Of a DNA stretch of 64,000 bases, positions 15,462 to 24,416 are shown one piece after another. The stretch covers positions 310,001 through 374,000 of the forward strand of contig NZ_JBHUNX010000001.1 of the NCBI RefSeq assembly GCF_042685645.1, read 5' to 3'. Position 1 is the first letter of the stretch. Each line of letters begins with the position of its first letter. The position numbers were made by a program, and so were the translations under genes. This DNA comes from Salininema proteolyticum. Its GTDB lineage: Bacteria; Actinomycetota; Actinomycetes; Mycobacteriales; Micromonosporaceae. A model generated the notes under the pieces. It did no database searches. It worked only from the letters and a program-made list of their open reading frames with translations, and was not told the DNA's origin.

Positions 15462-16338
15462 GAAGACCCCTACCGACCCCTTCTCCGCCGACGAGCACGC
15501 CTACTACGAGTCGCTGCGGACGTCCGAACCCGAACCGGTCCAGGACGACTCGCCGTTCGGCGGCGCCGACCGCTGGTCGATCTGGTACGACTCCGAGCCA
15601 CTCCAGCGCGGCCCGGAACCGCACCCGGAATGGCTGGTCACCACGCACGGCGCGGTCGACTTCGAGCTGGGCGTCCTCAAGACCGGCAAAGAGGCCGACG
15701 TCGTCCTCCTGGAGAGGACGGACTTCGACACCGGCCGGAGCGTCCTGATGGCCTCGAAGCGCTACCGCACCGCGGAGCACAAGCTGTTCCACCGCTCGGC
15801 CGACTACACCGCCACCCGGCAGATGAAGAAGTCGCGCGACCAGCGCGCCCTGAACAAGCGCTCCGCCTTCGGCCGCCAGGTGGCGGCCACGCAGTGGGCC
15901 ATGGCCGAGTTCGGGGCGCTCACGAAGTGCTACGAGGCCGGCCTGGCCGTGCCCTATCCCGTCCAGGTGCACGGCACCGAGCTGCTCATGGAGTTCATCG
16001 GCAACGGACGCGCGGCCGCCCCGCGCCTGGCCGAGGTCCGCGCCGACCGCGAACTCCTGCTGCACCTGTGGGACCAGGTCGTCCACAACCTCGACCTGCT
16101 GACCTCCGGCGGGCTGGCGCACGGCGACCTGTCGGCCTACAACATCGTCGTCGACGAGAACGACGACATCGTCCTGCTCGACCTCCCTCAGGTGGTCGAC
16201 ATCTACATGAACCCCAAGGGGTTCGAGTTCCTGGAGCGCGACGTGGCCAATATCGGCGCGTGGTTCGTCTCCAAGGGGCTCGACGAGGAGTACGTGGAGG
16301 ACCTGCACAGGCTGGTCATGAAGATCGCCCTGCGCTAG
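15436..16338 (+). CDS. RIO1-type atypical serine kinase/ATPase
   Basis: The 300 residues carry the RIO catalytic loop LAHGDLSAYNIVV (about 228-240) and the metal-binding LLDLPQ (replacing DFG, about 249). An invariant-lysine strand ASKRYRT follows DTGRSVLM, and GKEADVVLLE is the flexible nucleotide loop. Bacterial RIO proteins are widespread in actinomycetes, but their targets are poorly known. The GTG at 15436 lies inside the leader ORF; SD-like GAGGAG is 9-14 nt upstream. Confidence 0.85.
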   Translation: MGKNPKTAKKTPTDPFSADEHAYYESLRTSEPEPVQDDSPFGGADRWSIWYDSEPLQRGPEPHPEWLVTTHGAVDFELGVLKTGKEADVVLLERTDFDTGRSVLMASKRYRTAEHKLFHRSADYTATRQMKKSRDQRALNKRSAFGRQVAATQWAMAEFGALTKCYEAGLAVPYPVQVHGTELLMEFIGNGRAAAPRLAEVRADRELLLHLWDQVVHNLDLLTSGGLAHGDLSAYNIVVDENDDIVLLDLPQVVDIYMNPKGFEFLERDVANIGAWFVSKGLDEEYVEDLHRLVMKIALR

Positions 16339-16364
16339 GTGGTCGCCTCCTGTCGGTGGTGACC

Positions 16365-16476
16365 GCGGAATCGTGTCCCAGCGCGCCGTCTCCGCCCTCT
16401 CGCGCGGTCGGACGTCCGCCGGGACGCCTCGACCACGCGAAAGAACAGATCTGACGCACTGGGACACGATTCCGCT
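16365..16476. repeat. 112-bp element with 17-bp perfect terminal inverted repeats
   Basis: Arms GCGGAATCGTGTCCCAG (16365-16381) and its exact complement (16460-16476) enclose 78 nt that is non-coding. The interior left part recurs at 13573-13620. The structure resembles a MITE or a large palindromic REP unit. It lies between convergent RIO and TetR genes and could also act as a terminator. Confidence 0.7.
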
Positions 16477-16533
16477 CCTTGCGTAGAACGCCGGGTCGCC
16501 GCCGACGCTCCGCGCGGCGCCGACGGGAAACGT

Positions 16534-17298
16534 TCATCCAGGCCTCCGGGCCCCCTCGATCCGGGGGGCGAGCCCGTCCAGGAGCGCCTTCAGGGCGTAC
16601 TCCAGGGCGGGCTCGGCGGTCGTGGACCAGGCGCTGTCGTCCTCCAAGCGGCCGACGTGCTCGAACCGGCCCGACTCCCAGGCCATGGTGAGGTAGGGCT
16701 CGTTGACCTCCCACCACTCCTCCTCGGTCGTCTGCGCCTCCCGGTCGCCGACGGGGTCCGCCCAGCGGTAGCTGCCGGCCGTGCCCGTGGCGAGGTCGAT
16801 GACCGCCACGATGATCATGTTGATCTCCGCCTCCGGCAGGTCGCAGTCGGCGAAGGCCGACAGGGCGAAGTCGAATCCGGCCAGGCTGCGGGGGCCGAAG
16901 ACCGGGCGGCGCTGCACGAGGTCGAGGAGCCAGGGGTGGCGCTGCGCCTGTTCGAGCATGCCCCGTCCCAGGGTCTCGAGGGTCTCCCTCCACCCCAGGG
17001 TGTTCGTGTCCGGGTACTCGTCCAGGGGCGTGGCGACGTGCTCCACCATGAGGTCGATGAGCTCGGCCTTGCTCGGCACGTGCCGGTAGAGGCTCATCGG
17101 ACCCACCCCGAGCTCAGCGGCGATGGCGCGCATGGAGAGCGCCTCGATGCCGTGCTCGTCCGCCTGCCGCACCGCCGTGTCGAGGATGTCGTCCACGGTG
17201 AACTTGGGCTTCGGGCCCGGCCTGGACGGCTTCTCGTACCAGTCCCTCCACAGCAGCTCGAGGGTCTTCTTCGGATCTCCCGCACCTGTCCTTCTCAT
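16534..17298 (-). CDS. TetR-family repressor with TetR-type C-terminal domain
   Basis: In this 254-residue protein the HTH domain includes ILDTAVRQADEHGIEALSMR and AELGVGPMSLYRHVPSKAEL (about 45-90). The long C-terminal ligand-binding half resembles the TetR_C class found beside drug-efflux genes. It is divergent from the ABC exporter operon, and a perfect palindrome lies between the two. The start chosen (MRRTGAGD) excludes upstream codons that would overlap the operator. Confidence 0.88.
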   Translation of the reverse strand: MRRTGAGDPKKTLELLWRDWYEKPSRPGPKPKFTVDDILDTAVRQADEHGIEALSMRAIAAELGVGPMSLYRHVPSKAELIDLMVEHVATPLDEYPDTNTLGWRETLETLGRGMLEQAQRHPWLLDLVQRRPVFGPRSLAGFDFALSAFADCDLPEAEINMIIVAVIDLATGTAGSYRWADPVGDREAQTTEEEWWEVNEPYLTMAWESGRFEHVGRLEDDSAWSTTAEPALEYALKALLDGLAPRIEGARRPG

Positions 17299-17340
17299 CG
17301 CCGTCAAGACTACCGGCCCCCTCGGTTTGCAATCTGCGTT

Positions 17341-17369
17341 CATCGTACGCTATTATTCTGCGTACGATG
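17341..17369. promoter_or_regulatory. Palindromic TetR operator between TetR and ABC genes
   Basis: CATCGTACGC and GCGTACGATG are perfect 10-bp inverted arms separated by 9 nt (TATTATTCT). The AT-rich centre could hold a -10 element. Its place 29 nt before the exporter start and 43 nt from the regulator start fits autoregulation plus exporter repression. Confidence 0.85.
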
Positions 17370-17397
17370 TACTCGATTATCTCAGGGAGGTCCGGCC

Positions 17398-18336
17398 ATG
17401 CCGACCACCATCGAGGCCTCCGGTCTGCGGAAGGCCTATAAGAAGAACACCGCCCTGGAGGGGCTCGACCTCAGCGTCGAGTCCGGCACCGTCCACGGCC
17501 TCCTGGGGCCCAACGGGGCGGGGAAGACCACCACCGTCCGCATCCTCTCCACCCTCCTGCGCTTCGACTCCGGCACCGCCCTCGTGGCGGGGTGCGACGT
17601 CGCGAAGGACCCGCGCCGCGTCCGCTTCAACTTCGGGCTAACCGGCCAGGTCACGACCCTCGACGAGATCCTCACCGCACGCGAGAACCTCGTCTTCTTC
17701 GGCAAACTCTTCCACCTCTCCAAGGCCGACGCCCGCGTCCGGGCCGCCGAGCTGCTGGACTACTTCGGCCTGGACGACGCGGCCGACCGGCCCCCGAAGA
17801 CGTACTCCGGGGGCATGCGGCGCCGGCTCGACCTGGCCGCGTCGATGATCCGCGCGCCCAAGGTCCTCTTCCTCGACGAGCCCACCACCGGGCTCGACCC
17901 CGCGGGCAGGCGCGAAGTCTGGTCTGCCGTCGAGCGTCTCGCCGACGGGGGCACCACCGTCCTGCTCACCACCCACTACCTCGACGAGGCCGACCGCCTC
18001 TGCGACCGGATCACCGTCGTCGACCATGGCCGCAAGATCGCCGAGGACAGCCCCGCCGGGCTCAAGCGCGAGATCGGCGGCGAGCGCCTCGAACTGGTCG
18101 CCGACGAGCCGGCCGACCTCGACGTGCTGGCCGCGATCATGCGCTCGCGCACGGGGACGGAAGTCACGGTCGAGGCCGAGGCGCTGCGGCTGTCGGTCCC
18201 CGCGCCCGATCCGGTCGGCGCGCTCACCGCCGTGGCGGGGGACCTGCGCGACAAGGACATCGCGGTCGCGGACATGGGGCTGCGCCGCCCGACCCTCGAC
18301 GAGGCCTTCCTGTCTCTCACGAAAGGACTCTCATGA
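17398..18336 (+). CDS. ABC exporter ATPase (daunorubicin-resistance type)
   Basis: The 312 residues have Walker A GPNGAGKTTT (about 41-50), signature YSGGMRRRLDLA, Walker B VLFLDEPTTGLDP and switch His in TTHYLDEAD. The C-terminal tail (about 225-312) is typical of DrrA-like drug-export ATPases. AGGGAGG precedes the ATG. It overlaps the permease gene by 4 nt. Likely role: efflux of a toxic compound sensed by the divergent TetR protein. Confidence 0.93.
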   Translation: MPTTIEASGLRKAYKKNTALEGLDLSVESGTVHGLLGPNGAGKTTTVRILSTLLRFDSGTALVAGCDVAKDPRRVRFNFGLTGQVTTLDEILTARENLVFFGKLFHLSKADARVRAAELLDYFGLDDAADRPPKTYSGGMRRRLDLAASMIRAPKVLFLDEPTTGLDPAGRREVWSAVERLADGGTTVLLTTHYLDEADRLCDRITVVDHGRKIAEDSPAGLKREIGGERLELVADEPADLDVLAAIMRSRTGTEVTVEAEALRLSVPAPDPVGALTAVAGDLRDKDIAVADMGLRRPTLDEAFLSLTKGLS

Positions 18337-19169
18337 CCACTCTCGACTCCGCCCCTCCCGAGGGGATCGCCCGACGCCTGCGCTGGACCCTGCGCGACTA
18401 CTGGTCGCTGGTGAGCCTGGAGTTCACGCACTTCATCCGCCGGCCCGGCAATATCGCCTGGCAGCTGGGCACGCCGATCGTCATGGTCCTCATGTTCGTC
18501 TACGTCTTCGGCTCGGCCATGGACGTCACCGGCGCCGGCGCCGGGGTGGACTACGTCGCCTACGCCATGCCGGGCATGTTCACCCTCTCGATCGCCTTCG
18601 GGTTCACCAACACCGCCTACGCGGTGGCGATGCTCAAGGAGAAGGGCTTCATCGACCGCGTGCGCGCCATGCCCATGGCCTCCAGTGCGGTCGTGGTCGG
18701 GCGGGCCCTGGGGGACACGATCACGTCGGTCATCGACCTTGTGGTCCTGGCCGGCATCGCCCTGGCCATCGGCTGGCGTTCGGACGGCACTCCCATGGCG
18801 ACGATCGCCGCGTTCGGCCTGCTGCTCCTGCTCCGCTTCTCGCTGATCTGGGTGGGCGTCTGGCTCGGGCTGCTGGTGAAGAACACCGAGTCGGCCGGGA
18901 GCCTCTTCGCGGTGGCCTTCCCGGTCGCCATGGTCTCCAGCGTCTTCACTCCCACCGAGCTCATGCCCGGCTGGCTGGGGGCGATCGCCGAGTGGAACCC
19001 GGTCTCGGCCACCGCGACGGCCATCCGGGAGCTGTTCGGCAACCCGGCGCCGGTCGGGACGGCCTGGCCGGAGGCCAACGCGATCGTCGCCGCCGTCCTC
19101 TTCCCGATCTTGGTCACAGCCATCTTCGCGCCCTTGGCCGTGCGTCGATTCATCGATCTCAGCAGGTAG
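18333..19169 (+). CDS. ABC-2 type exporter permease
   Basis: This 278-residue DrrB-like permease has six predicted membrane helices (about 48-70, 80-100, 125-150, 160-183, 190-212 and 250-270). The ABC-2 motif lies around NPVSATATAIRELF. It pairs with the upstream ATPase through an ATGA overlap. Confidence 0.92.
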   Translation: MTTLDSAPPEGIARRLRWTLRDYWSLVSLEFTHFIRRPGNIAWQLGTPIVMVLMFVYVFGSAMDVTGAGAGVDYVAYAMPGMFTLSIAFGFTNTAYAVAMLKEKGFIDRVRAMPMASSAVVVGRALGDTITSVIDLVVLAGIALAIGWRSDGTPMATIAAFGLLLLLRFSLIWVGVWLGLLVKNTESAGSLFAVAFPVAMVSSVFTPTELMPGWLGAIAEWNPVSATATAIRELFGNPAPVGTAWPEANAIVAAVLFPILVTAIFAPLAVRRFIDLSR

Positions 19170-19174
19170 GAAAG

Positions 19175-19198
19175 CGGGCCTTCGGGACAGAAGGCCCG
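19175..19198 (+). terminator. Terminator after the ABC exporter operon
   Basis: CGGGCCTTC (19175-19183) and GAAGGCCCG (19190-19198) form a perfect 9-bp stem with a 6-nt loop, followed by TCTACTT. Confidence 0.75.
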
Positions 19199-19313
19199 TC
19201 TACTTCGAGAAACGCCGATCTTCGTTACCGTTTTGAGATCGCTCCGACCATTGTATTGTGACCCGCCCCTGGGAAAGATGGATCACACTCGTATTCAATC
19301 GGAGGAGAATCCA

Positions 19314-20126
19314 ATGGCAAGAGCTGTCCGACTCGTGAGCCTGGCCGCCGCCGGAACCCTGGCGCTGGCCGGGTGCGGCCAAGACGATGGACCCACCACC
19401 ACCGACAACGGCTACACCCTGGACCTTGTCAACCAGAACAAGCTGACGGTCTGCACGAACCTGCCCTACGTTCCCTTCCAGTACCGCGACGACAACGGCG
19501 ACGAGGTCGGGTTCGACGTCGACCTCATGGACCTCGCCGCCGACGAGATCGGCGTCGACCAGGAGATCGTCGACATCAAGTTCGACTCCATCAAGTCCGG
19601 CGCCGCCATGGCCGGCGGATCCTGCGACGTCGCCGCCGCCGGCATCACCATCACCGAGGAGCGCGAGGAGAACATCACCTTCTCCTCCCCTTACTTCGAC
19701 GAGGTCCTCGGATTCATGAGCCCCGCCGGGGAGCCCGTCGAGACCATCGAGCAGGTCAAGGACGAGGGCCTCACCCTCGGTGTCCAGGCCGGCACCACGA
19801 GCCTCGACCTCGCCCTCGACGCCGGCCTCGACCCCGTCCAGTTCGAGGACTCCGGCAAGCAGCAGCAGGCGATCAAGTCCGGCACCGTCGACGTGATCCT
19901 CCAGGACCTCCCGGTCATCTCCGAGTGGATGGAGACCGACGAGACGCTCGCCGCCGACTTCGAGCAGGGCGGCGTCGTGGAGACCGGGTTCCAGTACGGC
20001 TTCGCGTTCAAGAAGGACGCCGAGCAGGAACTGGTCGACGCCGTCGACAAGGCCATCGCCGACGCCCGCGAGTCCGGTGAGTACGACGAGATCTACGAGC
20101 GGTGGTTCGGGAGCGCTCCGAAGTAG
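19314..20126 (+). CDS. Amino-acid ABC transporter substrate-binding lipoprotein
   Basis: In this 270-residue protein the lipobox LALAGC places the lipidated Cys near residue 20. The family-3 solute-binding fold is evident from LTVCTNLPYVPFQY, GFDVDLMDLAADEIG and ITITEEREENITFSSPYFD. The ATG has a strong GGAGGAG ribosome site. First gene of a three-gene polar amino-acid uptake operon. Ligand identity (Gln/Glu, basic or Cys-type) is not readable. Confidence 0.93.
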   Translation: MARAVRLVSLAAAGTLALAGCGQDDGPTTTDNGYTLDLVNQNKLTVCTNLPYVPFQYRDDNGDEVGFDVDLMDLAADEIGVDQEIVDIKFDSIKSGAAMAGGSCDVAAAGITITEEREENITFSSPYFDEVLGFMSPAGEPVETIEQVKDEGLTLGVQAGTTSLDLALDAGLDPVQFEDSGKQQQAIKSGTVDVILQDLPVISEWMETDETLAADFEQGGVVETGFQYGFAFKKDAEQELVDAVDKAIADARESGEYDEIYERWFGSAPK

Positions 20127-20128
20127 CC

Positions 20129-20944
20129 ATGAGCGAACATCGCGTCCACCCGGGACTCAGTCCCCGGCACAAGCAAAGCATCGGCCAGGGCGTCCAGTAC
20201 ACGGTCCTCGTGGGGATCGCCCTGGCGCTCTTCCTGGCCGCCGACTGGGCCTCGCTGCGGGAGCAGTTCCTCAACCTGGAGATTGCCGAGCAGCTCTTTC
20301 CCGAACTGATCACCGTCGCCCTGGTCAACACCGTCATCTACACCGCCTCCGGCTACGTCGTGGGCTTCGTCCTCGGACTGGTCCTCGCCGTCATGCAGCT
20401 CTCCTCCGTGGCGGCGAACCGGTGGCTGTCCAAGGTGTACGTGGAGGTCTTCCGCGGCCTGCCCGCCATCCTGGTCTTCCTCGTCCTCGCCTTCGGCATA
20501 CCGACCGCGTTCCCCGGGTTCCAGTACCCCATGGGCACGTACGGGACCGTGGCGATCGGCCTCGGGCTCGTCGCGGCGGCCTACCTCGCCGAGACGTTCC
20601 GCGCCGGCATCCAGGCCGTCCCCAAGGGGCAGATGGAGGCCGCCCGGTCGCTCGGCATGGGGTACACCCGCGCCATGGTCACCGTCGTGATCCCGCAGGC
20701 GATCCGGATCGTCATCCCGCCGCTGACCAACGAGTTCATCCTGCTGGCCAAGGACTCCTCCCTCGTGTACGTCATGGGCGTGACCCTGGCGACCGCCGAG
20801 CTCACCAAGTTCGGCTCCGACATGGCCACGCGGCTGTCCAACTCCACGCCGCTGATCGTCGCCGGCGCGGCCTACCTACTCATCACCATCCCGCTCAGCC
20901 TCATCGTCCGCCGACTCGAGGCCCGACAGCTGAAGGCGCGCTGA
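20129..20944 (+). CDS. Amino-acid ABC transporter permease (HisM/GlnP type)
   Basis: This 271-residue permease has an N-terminal helix at about 24-45 and a core of four to five helices. The cytoplasmic coupling loop EAARSLGMGYTRAMVTVVIPQA (conserved EAA...G motif: EAARSLGMG) lies near residues 170-190. It begins 2 nt after the lipoprotein gene stop and its stop shares a base with the ATPase ATG. Confidence 0.93.
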   Translation: MSEHRVHPGLSPRHKQSIGQGVQYTVLVGIALALFLAADWASLREQFLNLEIAEQLFPELITVALVNTVIYTASGYVVGFVLGLVLAVMQLSSVAANRWLSKVYVEVFRGLPAILVFLVLAFGIPTAFPGFQYPMGTYGTVAIGLGLVAAAYLAETFRAGIQAVPKGQMEAARSLGMGYTRAMVTVVIPQAIRIVIPPLTNEFILLAKDSSLVYVMGVTLATAELTKFGSDMATRLSNSTPLIVAGAAYLLITIPLSLIVRRLEARQLKAR

Positions 20945-21681
20945 TGCCCAAGCAAGTAGAGCTCCACGACCTGCACAAGCACTTCGGCAAGCTGGAAGTG
21001 CTCCAAGGCATCGACCTCACCGTCGAGCGCGGCGAGGTCGTCTGCGTCATCGGACCCTCCGGATCCGGCAAGTCGACGCTGCTGCGCTGCGTCAACCTGT
21101 TGGAGAAGCCGACGAGGGGCAAGATCGTCGTCGACGACTTCGACCTCACCCACCGCGACGCGAACCTCGACCTCGCCAGGCGCTCCATCGGCATGGTGTT
21201 CCAGCAGTTCAACCTGTTCCCGCACATGACCGTGTTGGAGAACGTCACCGTGGCGCAGCGCAAGGTCCTGAAGCGCGGCGCCGCCGAGGCCGAGCGGACC
21301 GCCCTCGATCAGCTCGAGAAGGTCGGCGTGGCGGAGAAGGCCGCCCAGTATCCCTCCAAGCTCTCCGGCGGGCAGCAGCAGCGCGTCGCCATAGCCAGGG
21401 CGCTCGCCATGGAGCCGGACCTCATGCTCTTCGACGAGCCCACCTCGGCGCTCGACCCCGAGCTGGTCGGCGAGGTCCTTCGCGTCATGCGCCGGCTCGC
21501 CGACGAGGGGATGACGATGATCGTCGTGACCCACGAGATGGCCTTCGCCAAGGAGGTCGCCGACCGGGTGATCTTCATGGACGGCGGCGTCATCGTCGAA
21601 CAGGGGCCGCCGCGCGAGGTCCTCGAGGACCCGCGGACCGACCGCGCCAAGTCGTTCCTCCAGCGGGTGCTGGAGGTCTGA
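20944..21681 (+). CDS. Amino-acid ABC transporter ATPase (GlnQ/HisP type)
   Basis: The 245 residues show Walker A GPSGSGKSTL, Q-loop FQQFNLFPHMT, signature LSGGQQQRVAIARALA, Walker B LMLFDEPTSALDPE and VTHEM. It is about 60% Leu/Val/Glu-rich family consensus with no missing residues. Third gene of the import operon. Confidence 0.95.
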   Translation: MPKQVELHDLHKHFGKLEVLQGIDLTVERGEVVCVIGPSGSGKSTLLRCVNLLEKPTRGKIVVDDFDLTHRDANLDLARRSIGMVFQQFNLFPHMTVLENVTVAQRKVLKRGAAEAERTALDQLEKVGVAEKAAQYPSKLSGGQQQRVAIARALAMEPDLMLFDEPTSALDPELVGEVLRVMRRLADEGMTMIVVTHEMAFAKEVADRVIFMDGGVIVEQGPPREVLEDPRTDRAKSFLQRVLEV

Positions 21682-21735
21682 GCGGAGGCCCCGCGCGACA
21701 CGCGCGGCGGCTACAACCGGCCGGACACCACCGCG

Positions 21736-21771
21736 GGGCGCCGGACCACCAGCTGGTCCGGCGCCCTTTTT
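21736..21771 (+). terminator. Terminator of the amino-acid import operon
   Basis: GGGCGCCGGACC (21736-21747) pairs with GGTCCGGCGCCC (21755-21766) over a 7-nt loop and is followed by TTTTTA, a classic intrinsic terminator. Confidence 0.93.
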
Positions 21772-21891
21772 ACGTCAACGTAATAGACGCTTTGCGCGAC
21801 ACGGCGTGCCGCCATTCCCGCAACGCCGGGACACGGGCCGATTCGGTGTTAGCTTTCCCCTGACCCGTCTCGCCGACCCGAAGGACAGGCC

Positions 21892-23232
21892 ATGGCACTC
21901 AGCACAGCCGCCGCCCGACTCCTCGCCACGACCACCAAGACCGTCCCCCAGAATCGCGAGCGCACCTCGCTGTGGCTCATGCGCGGACTGCCGTGGGTCG
22001 CGACCGACGGAGCCGTCTACCGCGTCAACCGCCGACTCGCCTACCCCGCCCCCACCGGCCGCCTCGACTTCATCACCAACGGCTCGACCACCCTCCTCCC
22101 GCAGTCCCTCGCCACCATCCCGGCCTTCCGCGGACTGCCCGTCGACCTTCTCGCCGAGATCGCCGCGGCCTTCGCCCCCCGCCCCTTCGACGCCGGCGAC
22201 ACCCTCCTGACCCACTCCGAACCCCTCGACAGCCTCACCGTCCTCGCCCACGGCAAGGCCGCCCTCACCCGCCCCGGCCCCTACCGGGACCTCGAGACCG
22301 ACCGCGTCCACGAGGGAACCCCCCTCGGGCTCAAGCCCTTCCTCCTCCACGGAGACAGCCCCTCCACCGTCACCGCCACCACCTCCGGCACCGCCCTCTC
22401 CCTCACCCGCGCCGACTTCGATGACCTCCAGGAGCGCCACCCCGCCGTCCGGCGAGCCGTCCAGGCCTACCTCGCCGTCCTCTCCTCACCGCAGACCAAG
22501 AAGGGCGAGAAGGAGATCGACGTCCTCCGCGGCCACACCGGCGAGCCCGTCCTCCCGCGGACCTACGTCGACTACGACCCCAGTCCCCGCGAGTACGAGC
22601 TCTCGCCCGTCCAGACCGTCGTCCGCGTGCACACCCGCGTCTCCGACGTCTACAACGACCCCTACTCCCAGCTCGAGGAACAGCTCCGCCTGGCCACCGA
22701 GGCCGTCCTCGAACGCTCCGAGAAGGCCCTGCTCACCGACCGCTCCTACGGCCTCCTGCACAACGTCGACCCCTCCCAGCGCCTCCCGACCCGCACCGGA
22801 CCGCCCACCCCCGACGACCTCGACGACCTCATCACCCGGCGCCGCGGCACCCGCATGATCGTCGCCCACCCCCGGGCGATCGCCGCCTTCCGGCGCGAAC
22901 TCAACGCCTCCGGCCTCACCCCGCCCACCGCCACCGTCGACGGCGAAGTCCTCTCCACCTGGCGGGGCATCCCCCTCTACCCGTGCCCGCACGTGCCCGT
23001 CGACGACTCCGGCACGAGCCAGATCCTCGCCATGCGCACCGGAGAGAAGTCCCAGGGAGTCGTCGGCCTGCGGCCCAAGTCCCTCGACCACGAGCACTCG
23101 CCCGGCGTCTCCGTCCGACCCCTCGCGACCGACACCAAAGCGATCACGTCCTACCTCGTCACCGCCTACCTGTCCGCCGCCGTCCTCGTACCCGACGCCC
23201 TCGGCGTCCTCGACCGAGTCGCCACCCGATAG
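21892..23232 (+). CDS. Family 2B encapsulin shell protein with cyclic-nucleotide-binding domain (EshA-like)
   Basis: This 446-residue HK97-fold shell protein is interrupted by a cNMP-binding-like domain. The N-terminal arm (about 1-65) precedes the inserted domain (about 75-200: FRGLPVDLLAEIAAAF, FDAGDTLLTHSEPLDSLTVL and TALSLTRADFDDL are the cNMP pattern). The HK97 part runs from about 225 (PRTYVDYDPSPREYELSPVQ) to the C-terminal helix. Family 2B shells are known next to 2-MIB synthase genes, exactly as here, and are thought to enclose the synthase. RBS AGGACAGG. Whether the domain binds a nucleotide cannot be told from sequence. First gene of the operon. Confidence 0.92.
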   Translation: MALSTAAARLLATTTKTVPQNRERTSLWLMRGLPWVATDGAVYRVNRRLAYPAPTGRLDFITNGSTTLLPQSLATIPAFRGLPVDLLAEIAAAFAPRPFDAGDTLLTHSEPLDSLTVLAHGKAALTRPGPYRDLETDRVHEGTPLGLKPFLLHGDSPSTVTATTSGTALSLTRADFDDLQERHPAVRRAVQAYLAVLSSPQTKKGEKEIDVLRGHTGEPVLPRTYVDYDPSPREYELSPVQTVVRVHTRVSDVYNDPYSQLEEQLRLATEAVLERSEKALLTDRSYGLLHNVDPSQRLPTRTGPPTPDDLDDLITRRRGTRMIVAHPRAIAAFRRELNASGLTPPTATVDGEVLSTWRGIPLYPCPHVPVDDSGTSQILAMRTGEKSQGVVGLRPKSLDHEHSPGVSVRPLATDTKAITSYLVTAYLSAAVLVPDALGVLDRVATR

Positions 23233-23240
23233 GAGACACC

Positions 23241-24353
23241 ATGCTCAGCACCATCACCGCACCCGCCGGCGAACTGGCGGGCCACGTGGCCTCGATCCTC
23301 TCCTCGCCGAAGGCCGGCGAGTTCGCCCCGCCAGCCTGGACCGGCGGACTCTCGGGGCCCGGCACCCGCGCGCTCCGGCCGCCCTCCGTCCTGTCCGTCC
23401 CGGAGACGCCGACCTACGACAACGGGCTCTACTGCCCGCCCGCCCTCCGGGACGACCCGGCACTCGCCGAGACCGTCAACGAGGCCGTCGTCGCCTGGGC
23501 CGAGTCCCTCGGCATGTACGAGGGCCGCCTCGACGTCCTCCGCGCCGCGAACTTCGGCAACCTCGTCACGCTCTCCCACCCGGACTGCGACGACCCCGAC
23601 CGCCTCCTCGCCGCCGCCAAGTGCGCCTGCGCGGAGTGGACCGTCGACGACTACTACTCCGACAACGACGAGCTCGGCTCCGACACCGAGAACCTCGGCC
23701 CCCGCCTGACCTTCGCCGTCGGCGCCGTCGACCCCGTCCACCTCGTCGACGAGTACGAGCCGGCCTACCGCGAGCACATGGACTCCGACCCCGTCCTCCG
23801 CGGCCTCTCCGACTCCTTCCGCAACTTCGCCGACTACGCCTCCCCCTCCCAAGTCGGGCGGCTCCGACACGAGTTCACCATCTTCGCCTGCGCCTCCAAC
23901 GCCGAAGGCGGCTGGCGCACCCAGAACCGCCAGCCCAACGTCCCCGAGTACCTCAACGAACGCCACCTCAACAGCTTCCTCCCGTGCATGACGCTCACCG
24001 ACTCCATCGGCGGGTACGAACTGCCCACCCACGTCTACTACCAGGCCGACGTGCGGCGCACCGTCAACTACGCCGCCACCGCCGCCACCATCGTCAACGA
24101 CGTCTACTCCGCCTCCCGCGAAGGGCCCGACGACACCAACCTCCCCGGAGTGCTCCAGGCCAACGAGGGCCTCGGCCCCGTGGAAGCGCTCGAGAAGACC
24201 GTCGCCGTCCACAACGAACTCGTCCACCGGTTCGAGAAGGACGCCTACGCGCTCTCCCAGGGCGACCCGACCCTGCGCCGCTTCTTCGCCGGAATGTGGG
24301 CCTGGATGGGCGGCAACCGCCAATGGCACGCCACGTCCGAGCGGTACAACTAG
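23241..24353 (+). CDS. 2-methylisoborneol synthase (class I terpene cyclase)
   Basis: The enzyme cyclises 2-methylgeranyl diphosphate to the earthy odorant 2-methylisoborneol. The 370 residues have the Mg-binding aspartate motif DDYYSDND (about 134-141) and the NSE motif NDVYSASRE (about 286-294). The first 65 residues are Pro/Ala/Ser-rich and lack cyclase structure; in encapsulated synthases this region is the presumed cargo-loading segment. It is shorter than the usual roughly 440-residue Streptomyces enzymes. ATG at 23241 follows AGGAG, 8 nt after the shell gene. Confidence 0.93.
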   Translation: MLSTITAPAGELAGHVASILSSPKAGEFAPPAWTGGLSGPGTRALRPPSVLSVPETPTYDNGLYCPPALRDDPALAETVNEAVVAWAESLGMYEGRLDVLRAANFGNLVTLSHPDCDDPDRLLAAAKCACAEWTVDDYYSDNDELGSDTENLGPRLTFAVGAVDPVHLVDEYEPAYREHMDSDPVLRGLSDSFRNFADYASPSQVGRLRHEFTIFACASNAEGGWRTQNRQPNVPEYLNERHLNSFLPCMTLTDSIGGYELPTHVYYQADVRRTVNYAATAATIVNDVYSASREGPDDTNLPGVLQANEGLGPVEALEKTVAVHNELVHRFEKDAYALSQGDPTLRRFFAGMWAWMGGNRQWHATSERYN

Positions 24354-24416
24354 CAGACCACCACCACGTCAGATCACCGCGGTCTCCCGGACCGACCCCG
24401 TATCAAGGAGGAACAC

